This document shows positions 28,486 to 37,883 of a DNA stretch of 47,498 nt, piece after piece. Position 1 is the first letter of the stretch, and each line of letters begins with the position of its first letter. Position numbers and translations under genes: made by a program. The notes beneath the pieces were generated by a model. It searched no databases and was not told where the DNA came from. It saw only the letters and a program-made list of their open reading frames with translations. The DNA is taken from the NCBI GenBank assembly GCA_003427395.1, contig BFEA01000497.1, positions 126,429-173,926 on the forward strand. Reading direction: 5' to 3'. This DNA comes from Chara braunii (taxonomy: Eukaryota > Streptophyta > Charophyceae > Charales > Characeae).

Positions 28486-29760
28486 GTGATCGTCGACGAA
28501 TGGGTAGTGGCTGCTGAAGAGGAGGATGCCCCCGCTGTTGTGCATGGCCTTGCAACCACAATCAAACCTGTGAGCAACTTGGTCGCCACCTGTGCTGCAC
28601 AGCAGGAGGACATCCTCTGCGTGGACAGCTTGGTCCGGAAGCAGGCTCGACTTATCGATGAACTGCTTGACCGGGTACGCCGGCTGGAACAGCAGCCTAC
28701 AACAGCCGGGCCCGCCGGACCCTCCAACTTGACGGACCGCATCAACGTGTTGGAAATCGACGTCCGGATTCTCAAGGACGGCGCTCTAGCGACAAATCAG
28801 CAGATTGACCAGCAGATTTGTGCCGCCGCAGCCAGTCCGACCGCGACTACTCGGGAGAGCATTCCGAAGTTTGACGGCATGCCGATCTTCTACGATGCAG
28901 CGAAGACCGACCCGATTCCATGGTGGTGCTAATTCGAGTTGAAGTTGGACATTCACCACGTTAGCAACCCGAACCAGCACACATGCTTATACTCCCGCTC
29001 GTGGGGCGCATGCCAGGCATGGCTGGACAACATGTCCATGCACACCGTCGCAGTTTCCAAGCTGCATACGCAGATCAGTTGGCCTGATCTTAAGGCAGCA
29101 TGGCATAAGCGGTTCCAAGTGGAGTCGCCCGTGCTTCAGGCAACTGAGAAACTTCAACGGTTCTATCAGAACGACCTGCCAAGAACGCACTGGATATAGC
29201 CGAGTACCAACACTTGGCATCCACGCCCAACTTGCCATCGACCTTTGTTGGCATCAAACATTTCTTCATCAGGAGGAGCTGTCCAGCGTTGCAGAACGCC
29301 GTGACGCAAGTTGAGGAGACACTCACAACAAGTTAGCAACTTTTTGATAAAGCCTCGCAGATAATCGAGACGAACACCGAAGCCAAGAATTTGGGCCGTT
29401 TGTCTGCTGCGAACCAGGGCAGAGAGCAGCATCGACCAAAAGTGGCTGTGGTCGCAGCAACTACGCCGACCAACCCTTCAAATGAGGCTGCCTCTTTTGA
29501 TGAAGGAGAGATTTGCCCGGGATGGTGGCCGCCCTGCCAGAGGGCGAGGACGCGGCAAACTGAAGACACACACCAATTCATCCCCCGGGGCCGGACCAGC
29601 GGCTCCAGAACCTTGGATACATTACGGTATCTCGGAAGGCGTGTCCGTACTAAGTACCGATACTGCTTGTGGTGCAACAGTGCGGTGCACGACACCGCAA
29701 CGTGCCCCACGCAAGTCAAAGGCAAATTTCTTTCGGGAAAGTGAGCACCGCCGAGACTGA
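28486..29760 (+). pseudogene. Element B gag, three frames
   Basis: First frame (28,486-28,932): acidic start, coiled coil (QARLIDELLDRVRRLEQQ), ending IPKFDGMPIFYDAAKTDPI, the block that opens the capsid domain. A TAA then interrupts; the same protein continues CQAWLDNMSMHTVAVSK and WPDLKAAWHKRFQVE. After stops and a frame change, 29,391-29,744 carries KYRYCLWCNSAVHDTATC, a perfect CX2CX4HX4C zinc knuckle for RNA packaging. The frame breaks rule out a functional Gag. Confidence 0.8.
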
Positions 29761-29920
29761 TGTGGCTGCACTCTCGACGCCCTCGGAACCGGTTGCTTCG
29801 TGAACGACCTCTCTTCATCCCGAGGTACATGCGGAAGTCGACAATCCTCGCTTATATTCTTATGAGGTTTATGCTGCCCGTCTCGTTCCTTCGCTGGGTT
29901 CTCAAGCTCAAGGACAAGAT

Positions 29921-30634
29921 GTGTGTGCGGCTTCTTCTCCATCCGGCAACAGTGACAATGAATCGTCTTCAAGTGGTTCTTCAAGGGATTGGACGCACGA
30001 GGTCTTGGACCCATTGACGTCGAAGGATTTTGCATGGCTTCCTCTTCCTTCCATAGGCTGCTTGTCGGGACTGCAATGCGCAGCATTATGCGCCCATCTC
30101 CACACATACTTAGCCTTCTATGCACCACCACCTTCGCCGACGGATGATGAAGCTGCAGTGGGGGACATCCTTGCGTATGTTAGCAAGGTGGCCCGCGAGT
30201 TTCACATGCAACGGTACGATGATAACAACACACCACTCCTTTATGTCCGCATCCAAGTTAGGCAAACGTCCTGCAGCGCTTTGCTGGATAGCGGCGCGAC
30301 TCGCAATTTCATCAGCCAGTCCTTTATCCAAAGGGTCGGACTTGGCGCACAAGTTCGAAGGAAGCCAAACCCGACGAAGATCAAGTTGGCAGACGGTCGG
30401 ATGCAACAACTCCTCAATCGCTACATTGAAGCTGTGTCGGTTTATTTCGCACCTCATGCATGCGAACCGGTGACGTTTGACGTCTTGGACACGAACTTCG
30501 ACATCATTTTGGGGATGCCTTGGCTTGCAAGTGCGGATCACACGGTTAACTTCCATTGGCGGACACTTACCGTTCCCAACGCCTTCGGCGTCGAGGTGCC
30601 GTGTACCATTCCTCTTTCGCACCCCTCGATCTAG
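29921..30634 (+). pseudogene. Element B retropepsin-like protease
   Basis: An unbroken 237-codon frame. Residues from about 110 read LYVRIQVRQTSCSALLDSGA and TRNFISQSFIQRVGL, the intact aspartic-protease loop (Asp-Ser-Gly-Ala). IKLADGRMQ and FDIILGMPWLASA follow, the flap-side block. The part before it may be a Pol linker. It is the best preserved protein of element B. It ends at TAG 30,632-30,634, and RT follows in another frame. Confidence 0.85.
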
Positions 30635-30721
30635 TGCCAAGTCGTATCGGCCAAGTCTTTTCGGGCCACTTGCGCTTACGAGCAGACCGACGAGATAAGC
30701 CTATGTTTTCTACGAGCTGTC

Positions 30722-32090
30722 GTGATGACCGAATCTTCACCTACAGACTTGTCTTTGGACCCCCGAGTGGTGGGGCTGCTCGACGAGTTCACTGACATCT
30801 TCGAGTCTCCTACCGGTGTGGTGCCGGATCGACCGATCTGCCACGAGATCATTCTTGAGGCCGATGCCGTGCCGCCGAAAGGATGCATCTATCGCATGAG
30901 CGAGGAAGAGCTCTCGGTTCTCCGCGCACAACTCGATGATTTGTTAGACAAGGGCTCGATCTGCCATAGTAGCTCACCATACGGTGTGCCAGTTCTCTTC
31001 GTACGGAAGAAGAACAAGGATCTTTGCTTGTGCATCGACTAGCGCAAGCTCAACGCACAAACCGTAAAGAATCCAGGACCTCTTCCGCGGATTGACGACC
31101 TTCTCGAGCGTTTGGGCGATGTAAAATTCTTCTCGAAGTTGGACTTGAGTTCGGGCTATCACCAAATCTTGATACACCCGCAAGATTGGTACAAATCCCC
31201 GTTCAAGACGCGGTACGGGCATTTTGAGTGGGTCGTTATTTCTTTTGGCCTCACCAGTGCCCTGGCGACTTTTCAAGCGGCAATGACCAACGACTTTCGT
31301 GCGATGTTGGATCGGTTCGTGCTAGTCTACTTGGACAACATTCTCATCTATAGTCGGACATTGGAGGATCATCTTGAGCACTTTCGACGAGTGTTGGAGA
31401 CGCTCCGCCGCGCCAAGTACAAAGCCAACCACGACAATTGCAAATTTGTCCGGAAAGAGTTGGAATACTTGGGCTATTTCGTCACAGCGGAGGGCATCAG
31501 TCCGTTGTCGGACAAGGTTCAAGCCATCCAAGAGTGGCCGGAGCCGCAGAACGTCTCAGATGTCCGTTTGTTCCTTGGCCTTGCCGGCTACTACCAACGT
31601 TTTATCAAGGGATGCTCGAAGATCGCGGCCCACTTGACCAAGCTTCAATGCGAGGATCGACCGTTTGACTTCGGAGAGGATGCGCGGGAATCATTTTTGG
31701 CTCTCAAAGCCGCTCTGTTATCTGCGGAGGTCTTGCGCATGTACGACCCGCTATTGCCAACGCGCGTCGCTACGGATGCGTCTGGCTATGGCATTGGTGC
31801 CGTCCTTGAATAACACGATGGCGTGTACTGGCACCCGGTCGAGTACTTCAACAAGAAAGTGCCCATCGTGCACTCCATTGATGATGCACGTAAGAAGCAG
31901 CTCCTAGCCTTCGTCCACGCGCTCAAGCGGTGGCGACACTTCCTACTTGGTCGAAGTCAATTCCGATGGGTAATGGACAACAATCCATTGGTCTTCTACA
32001 AGACCTAAGACATCGTCAATAGCACCATCGCCCGTTGCATGGCTTTCATCGACCAATTCGACTTATTTCTCGATCACATTTCGGGGAAGT
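30722..32090 (+). pseudogene. Element B reverse transcriptase and RNase H
   Basis: Blocks in order: LLDEFTDIFESPTGVVPDRP, CIYRMSEEELSVLRAQL, VPVLFVRKKNKDLCLCID, a [71 protein letters not shown], then RNase H TDASGYGIGAVLE, a TAA, and RRWRHFLLG. The catalytic box is YLDN at 31,328-31,339 instead of YLDD, which should abolish polymerisation. The RNase H end reads SGKSNVL and then leaves the family, without ADALSR. Stops at 31,040, 31,811 and 32,006 sit in otherwise continuous frame. Confidence 0.9.
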
Positions 32091-33119
32091 CTAATGTTTT
32101 GCGGATGCTCTTTCACGGCGTCTGGATCATTGTACCGCAGTCTATTCGACCTTCAAATTGACAACGACCTGCGGGACAGCTTTGTCCGCAGCTACCAAGT
32201 CGAGGCCGAGTTTCGCGACAAGCACACAAATTGCTCCTCTCCTAATCCGGCGCCTTCTCACCATTGGATCCAAGAGGGGTACTTGCTTATCCACATGCAG
32301 GGGAAGGACCTTCTTTGCGTACCAAGTGACTCTCACTCGCGGGGGAAGGAACTCGCCAAGAAGCCGTGTACGCAAGTGAGAGTTGCGAGTTCCATGATGC
32401 TCCTGCCACCAGACACTTTGGAATCACGCGCATGATTGGCCGACTTCGCGAGCGCTTTTGGTGGCCCGAGCTTCTCGGCGACGTTTCACGCTATTGCGAG
32501 TCATGCGAGGTTTGCTGACGCTTCAAATGCCGCAACCATCGTCCGTACGGCGAGTTGCGACCATCACCGGTCCGCTTGCCCCGAAGGGAAGCGATTGCTA
32601 TGGACATTACCGGGCCGTTTCCCAAGCACAAGACCGGTGTGGATGGGATTCTCACGGCGGTCAACCGACTCACCATGTTTTTGCCTTGCCGCTATCATGC
32701 CAAGGCATCATAGTTGGCCGAGGTTCTTTACGCTGTTTGTATTCAAACCAAGGGTTACCCCAAGGAAATCGTCTGCGACCGCGATACTCGGTTCATGTTC
32801 GATTTTTGGTTGGCGCTCATCAAACAATGGGGCTCATCTCTCAAGCCAAGTTCGGCTCGCCACCCCCAAACCGATGGCCAAACAGAGAGGGCGCATCAGA
32901 CCGCACAGGTTCTCCTTTCCACTCTCATCCGTCCCGACCAAAAGGATTGGGTTGAGCGACTGTCGGATGTCGAGTTGGCATACAACTCATCCATCCACCC
33001 GGCTATCGGGATGTCGCCATTCGAGTTCGAGCACGGCTCGCTGGTCACTTCTGCGTTGGACACAATCATTCCACGAGCGGCCAAGAACGACGACCATCTT
33101 CTTTTCTTGCGTCTGTAGC
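32091..33119 (+). pseudogene. Element B integrase
   Basis: Across three frames: zinc domain with FHDAPATRHFG and YCESCEVC (HHCC), core AIAMDITGPF (first Asp), GYPKEIVCDRDTRFM (second Asp) and HPQTDGQTERAH (Glu), then LIRPDQKDWVERL and AYNSSIHPAIGMSPFE. The DD(35)E triad is intact, but stops after SCEVC, at 32,711 and at 33,116 break the protein. Integrase would insert the cDNA into chromatin. Confidence 0.85.
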
Positions 33120-33665
33120 AAGAGCTACTTGTCAAGGCACGCGACCAGATGACGAAGACGTAGCAACGCATGAGCCAACATGCCAATCACCAACGTCTTC
33201 CTTGTCCATTCCGCACAGGCGATCTCGTTTGGGTTTCCGACGCGGAATTCAGCCTCGAACAAGATCTCTCTCGCAAGCTCCTCCCGAAATGGATGGGGTC
33301 TTGGTTGATCGTGGCACCCGCTGGGGATGCACCCGAAGGACCTTCCTTCACCATTCAGGTGCCCGCCCGCTTGCCCATCTATCCGGTCATTCATTGCTCC
33401 AAGTTGGCTCTTTACACGCCAACAGAACATGACGATTTTCCCGGGCGACGCTACGGCAACTGGCCGACGACATCATCTCCCAGCGACGCAACGGCAACAG
33501 GCCGACCAAATACTTGGTACACGTTGCGTACTGCACTCACAAAGCCGACTGATGGTTGACCCGGGTGGAACTCCAAGCAATAGCTCCGGATGTTCTTGCA
33601 CACTTCGAACGCAAGATTGCAAGGCAAGCCGGTATCTTCGGCTCCACGTCGCACCTGTGTCCAGG
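33120..33665 (+). pseudogene. Element B integrase C-terminal GPY/F and chromo-like tail
   Basis: Reads PFRTGDLVWVSDAEFSLEQD, GPSFTIQVPARLPIYPVIHC (GPY/F-type) and, after a frame change, KYLVHVAYCTHKAD, a TGA, then WLTRVELQAIAPDVLAHFER. The latter has the chromodomain-like layout of the tail in elements D and E (WFT..EL..APDIV). The TGA stands where D and E have no stop. Confidence 0.75.
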
Positions 33666-33710
33666 TTTTACCTTCAGACCGTCAGCTTCGCTCTCGACCC
33701 GACTTGACTT

Positions 33711-33722
33711 CACAAGGGCGGG
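33711..33722 (+). other. Polypurine tract of element B
   Basis: CACAAGGGCGGG directly before the TGTTACATG start of the 3' LTR; primes plus-strand DNA synthesis. Confidence 0.7.
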
Positions 33723-33848
33723 TGTTACATGCTGCGCCTGCAAAACAAGGGCCATTTTCAGGCCTTGGGTCATTTCAGCCTGAAAGCCTGAAAACAAGGG
33801 CCTACAGACCTTTTGTCTTTTCAGCCTGAAAGCCTGAACACAGGGGCC
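33723..33848 (+). repeat. 3' LTR of element B, first 126 bp
   Basis: TGTTACATGCTGCGCC plus two U3 repeat units, as in LTRs B and C. It stops at GGGGCC, where B and C continue TACAGGCCCTG or a variant. From 33,849 the sequence is the start of a D-family LTR, so D' inserted into this LTR. The rest of the 3' LTR is not found in the window. Confidence 0.8.
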
Positions 33849-34807
33849 TGCAATAACCCATGTTCTGCAGCAGTCCGGGCCCTCAAAACGAAGCCCAGAC
33901 GACGCAGGCCAAACTCGGCCTGTGCCAGGCAGTGTGACCACGCACTGCCCAGGAAAGTCAAAAGTCTAAGTCGACTGTCAAAGGTACCACGCCCAGGCCC
34001 TTGGTTGGATACATTCACTCGTTGTGCGTAGGTACCCGGACAGCATCAAGGCCACAGGGAGTTCGGTTTCAGGCAAATCTGAGCCGCCATTTGTCTTGAG
34101 ATCTCGACGGCTTAGGGAAGCAGCGACCGGGGTCCAGGCCCCGCATCCTTGCTACATAAGCCTGCACTACCTGGCAGGGAAAACATTCTGTCTTGCGTCA
34201 ATGCTGACTTCACATCGACGCTAGTCTGACGCTGCGGTACTGGCTGGACGCTTGCTCTACGCTGGCACTTGAGCGACTACAGGGACGCACTGCTGGCTCG
34301 GCATGGTGGCTGGCTGGCAATTGTCTTCTGGGCATGCTGACATGGCAGCTGCCACACGCCGCCGCTGACGTGGCTGCTGCCACTTGTACTCTTGCTGACG
34401 TGGCGGGGCTACGTGTCTGATATTGGTGTTCCGACTCATTGTCACTCGGAAGGAGATCAAGATTGTGGGGCGATAGTAGATACATACCTGGTCTCTCGAT
34501 GTCGGCATTGCTTCAGCTCGCTGATGATGACAAGTTGACGTGCCATGTGGCACATTGAGATAGAACTTCAGATTTGTGTTCGGACTATTGATTATTGAGG
34601 TGGCGATTGAGGAGGGAGCCCGAAGCAGAAATGGGCATTGCTTTCTTCTCCACTCTAAGTCTATTCTCCCTTCTCTCTCTTTCGTCTGTGTATGTTTCCC
34701 CATCTATTTTATCTGGACACGATTATGATTATTGACAATCATCAGCAGGTTGATATCTATCTGGGCTGGCATTGTTGACAAGTGTCTTCACGATCTGGGT
34801 TCATTGG
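33849..34807 (+). mobile_element. 5' LTR of element D'
   Basis: Starts TGCAATAACCCATG like LTR D and shares GTACCCGGACA and GCATGCTGA blocks with it. The core promoter is GCTACATAAGCC (34,151). The end is set by the PBS at 34,812; the last bases GGGTTCATTGG resemble the GGGTTCATTACA end of LTR D. The 5-bp left flank is GGGCC. Its second half holds the first three motifs of the TGACGTG array. Confidence 0.7.
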
Positions 34808-35531
34808 AAATTGGTATCAGAGCTGTACTTCCGATGATGTGACTGACGAGGATGACCTGTACAGAACGACGACGAAGAAATAGTGACGCCTACAACCGAG
34901 GAGCTGACGTGGATAAGACTGGAATTGTGCTCGTCAGGTGCTGACGTGGCATTGGTATCCCGAGAAGGGAAAATCTAGGAAGGATAGCGCAGATCCCGAT
35001 CGATCGCATTTGCGATCGGGATGCATTGCTGACGTGACCAGTGGTTGTGGAGGAGTGTTGACGTGGCAATACTGACTCACCACTCGTCTACTGTGGTGAG
35101 TCGCTTCAGGCTGATGTGGCATTGTCTGACGTGGCACTCCATTACTTGGCTGACGTGGCATTGTCTGACGTGGGGCTCCATTACCTGGCTGACGTGGCAT
35201 TGTACGATGCGTTGGCATCGCTCCTGACCTGTATCCCATTGATGATGCTGACCGGACTATCGTGCTGACGTGGCAGACTTAGGGCGCGGCTGTGTTGGCA
35301 CACCAGGGGATACACGTGGTAGGCAGGAAAGTGACTTACTCGACGACGACATCGATGCACATTGCTGACGTGCACCCCATTGCTGACCTTGATTGGATTG
35401 GACATGCTGACATGGCATACTCTTTGAGTTGCTGAGTTGGCATGCCAGGGGTGACACGTGGCAGGCACGGATGTGCCTAAGTAAGAGTTGCATTCTGATG
35501 ACTGAAGCGGCACGGCTGAAAGACTGACGTG
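34366..35531 (+). promoter_or_regulatory. Array of 14 TGACGTG motifs in D' LTR and leader
   Basis: TGACGTG occurs at 34,366, 34,396, 34,536, 34,905, 34,942, 35,030, 35,059, 35,127, 35,151, 35,166, 35,190, 35,266, 35,366 and 35,525, all on the plus strand, mostly as CTGACGTGGCA. Near-matches (TGACATGGCA, TGATGTGGCA) add to it. About 0.1 would be expected by chance in this length. The ACGT core with TGACGTGG is the binding type of plant bZIP factors (hybrid C/G-box; also the unfolded-protein-response element). Most copies lie downstream of the PBS, in the transcribed leader. Spacing is irregular, so it is not a simple tandem repeat. Confidence 0.7.
34812..34823 (+). other. Primer-binding site of element D'
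   Basis: TGGTATCAGAGC, a perfect match to the canonical initiator-Met tRNA primer-binding site of plant LTR retrotransposons. Shows that the sequence to its left is a 5' LTR in plus orientation and that a second element starts here. Confidence 0.85.
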
Positions 35532-35892
35532 GCTGTGGTGCCATACGTCAGATTGGGTGCTGATCACACAGGACCGAAGAAGAAGCAACAGCAGGGGAAG
35601 AACGCTAACTATTGTTGTGATTTTGTTGGCGGACTTACTTGTCGTCTTGTGCTGTGTTGTGTGCCTGTGTACTTGTGTGTGTTGACGATCATGCTGGTCT
35701 GAGTCGTGGTACCTGAAATAGATCAGAACGTCATTACATAGAAATAGAACAACAACCAGGATTAGTAGAGAAATTTATGTTCCTTGTTATTATTTTTTTT
35801 TGTTCAGATAGTGTTTGGTTCTGGTGACCGTTGAATTATTGTCTCTTTTATTTATTTTGCGGTAGACCAACCTGGCCGACGAATTTTCTTGT

Positions 35893-36400
35893 TTATGTCC
35901 TCCAAAAATGTCTCACTTCTAAAAATGTTTGCAAAAGTCTACTCTGACGAGGTTCGTGACCACATTCTTGTTTCCTATTCCGATCACGCTCTCCGTGGGC
36001 GAGGGACCGTCTGAGCCTAAAATTCGAACAACACATCCATGATAAATTTGATTTTAAGACGGCTGAAGACCGTATGAAGAAATCTATCACGGTTGTGGAG
36101 GTTGTGGCAGTCGGGACCGAAGTCTCCAAACTGGTTGCCCAGTGTCGACAGGCACTGGACCAGTTTGCCTTGAAACAACTGGAAGAACTAATGGAATTGA
36201 CTCGTAAAGGTGAGACTAAGCCAAAAGTAAGCGAGGCTACGATCGATGCAAACATCCAGCAGTTGAAAGAAAACACTGGCCGCAGAAAAAAGAAAGAAAG
36301 AAGAGTTGTCCAAAAGAAGAGAACATGAACAAAGAAGATGACAAAAAGTTAAAGAAATTAGACAAGTGATTGGAATAGAAACCGGAGAGAAGGCAAACAT
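35893..36400 (+). pseudogene. Element D' gag, N-terminal fragment
   Basis: From 36,074 the frame reads VAQCRQALDQFALKQLEELM, then KPKVSEATIDANIQQLKENT and a basic tail. This matches the gag start of element D (MALEQYVAEELAKIV, LNEDTMLTNIRQLEKAL). Upstream sequence from 35,893 gives SKFEQ-like codons in other frames. No capsid, knuckle or pol follows: at about 36,420 a 172-bp repeat array begins. D' is therefore broken after the first part of gag. Confidence 0.6.
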
Positions 36401-36422
36401 GTCTCGAATGTTGTCTTGTATA

Positions 36423-37005
36423 TGAGTCCAAATGTGAGTTTCTCTCACCTTCTCTCCATGTTTCACTTTAATCTTCACTTGGGTGTAAATCACTACTTCA
36501 ATCCTTGTTCATTCTAGTGTTCCAGTGATGTTGAGCTCATGCATGTCCATTTTTTCACTCTAGTGTAAATCGCAACTTTCCTCTTTGTGTATGTGAGTCC
36601 AAGTGTGAGTTTCTCTCACTTTCTCTCCATGTTTCACTTCGATCTTCACTTGGGTGTAAACCGCTACTTCAATCTTTGCTCAGTCTAGTTTTCTAGTGAT
36701 GATGAGCTCATGCATTGTCCATTCTTTTGCTCTTGTGTAAATCGCACCTTTTTCCCTTTGTGTGGGTAAGTCCAAATGTGAGTTTCGCTCACTTTCTCCC
36801 CATGCTTCACTTCAATCTCCACTCGGGTGCAAAGCGTTACTTCAATCCTTGCGTTTCCTAGTGTTTTGGTAGTCATGAGCTCATGCATTGTCTGATTTTC
36901 CTTTCTAGTGTAAATCGTCACTTTCCCTTGTATATGTGTATGCCCGAAAGTTAGTTCTACTCGCTTTCTCCATGTGCCACTTCATCCTTCACTTGGGAAT
37001 GAACA
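36423..37005. repeat. 172-bp tandem repeat array, about 3.4 copies
   Basis: Units begin at 36,423, 36,594, 36,767 and 36,939 (spacing 171, 173, 172), each with TGAGTCCAAATGTGAGTTTC, CACTTGGGTGTAAA, GAGCTCATGCATTGTC and GTGTAAATCGCA or close variants. Divergence between units is appreciable (roughly 15-20% by eye) and the last is partial. The period is close to one nucleosome. It directly follows the broken gag of D'. Confidence 0.9.
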
Positions 37006-37883
37006 ATAACCTGATCGGCCGTGTCCACCATAGTGAAGGGAGTACTGTGACTGTCCAACTTCCCATGTTTATGTCTGATGTTTAATCCCACTCCCCCCTG
37101 TGCTCTAATCAAATTACCGCTTGCTCTCACCCCTCCCCCCGTATTCTATTCGAACGCGGTAATTGAAAAATGGATGGGGGACTGTTTTGTCAACTGTTTA
37201 AGCCACCATTGTTGCCGCTGTTGCTGGTAGTTGTAGGCTATTGTTGCTGCTAAAGTCTGGCAAAGCCAGATTGCTGTTGCTGCAAGGAAAATAAGTGGCC
37301 AACCGCCCGGTGCGGGGCCATTTCGAAAACAACGAACGGGCCAATATGACCCAGGAGCATGCCTATGATAGAATTGTCATACCTGGGGTATGAGGCCTGA
37401 AACTTCTCACACCTCATATCCTAGGCATAAACAGGTGGCCTGCAGACCCAGCAGGTCATCAGAGTCCGTTTGTCTGAAAAATCAGAAAACGGACTTCCCC
37501 GATTTGTTCGCCTTGAAGCTCGGACGACGCCCGCAACAGGCAAGTAGGACCAAACGATATCAGAATCACACCAAACTTTGCAGGGACCTCCCCTGTGATA
37601 CAGACAGAGGGCCCACCAAGTTTGGAGTGATTCTGAGGTCGTTTGGGGTAGGAAACATAGACCTGTGTTTTCCGGCTCTCCGTCCTTGGTCAAAAACGGC
37701 AAAAACGACAAAAATGTTGAAATCTGCAATCTGCAAATTCTGCGATTTTTTTCTGCAAACTGTGGTTGCTGCAAAGCTGTGTTTTTCTGCATATTGGCTG
37801 AAAAAGAATAGTGCTGCAGGTCTGGAGTTTGTGTCCGGGGCCAGGGATAGCTTAGAAAGGACAAACCTAGACACATAGACTAG
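37006..37883. other. Unassigned stretch with an open frame and an inverted repeat
   Basis: A plus-strand frame at 37,390-37,878 (162 codons) shows no recognisable motif and runs through both arms of an inverted repeat, so it is probably not a gene. Short inverted repeats such as CTGGCAAAGCCAG (37,257) and GGTATGAGG / CCTCATATCC also occur. The left part (37,030-37,160) is C-rich. Confidence 0.45.
37550..37646. repeat. Inverted repeat, 31-bp arms, 35-nt loop
   Basis: Arms at 37,550-37,580 and 37,616-37,646 match at 27 of 31 positions, core CAGAATCAC flanked by CCAAACGA and CCAAACTT. The loop includes its own short CAGGG / CCCTG pairing. Such a stem could be a small foldback element or a source of hairpin RNA. 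Confidence 0.8.

Larger units (their letters stand above)
26349..33848 (+). mobile_element. Element B: Ty3/gypsy (chromovirus-type) retrotransposon
   Basis: Complete order LTR, PBS, leader, gag, protease, RT, RNase H, integrase, chromo-like tail, polypurine tract and the start of the 3' LTR, about 7.5 kb to the interruption. It sits inside the gag of minus-strand element D (junction 26,348/26,349) and is itself interrupted by D' at 33,849. It is non-autonomous: YLDN in RT, several stops, frameshifts in gag. Confidence 0.9.

Noticed and set aside
33723-34807. A single LTR from 33,723 to the PBS at 34,812
   Set aside because: The first 126 bp match LTRs B and C, but from 33,849 the sequence matches the start and interior of LTR D, so two LTRs are joined by an insertion.
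37390-37878. 162-codon open frame as a gene
   Set aside because: It passes through both arms of an inverted repeat, matches no family and has an equally long frame on the opposite strand.
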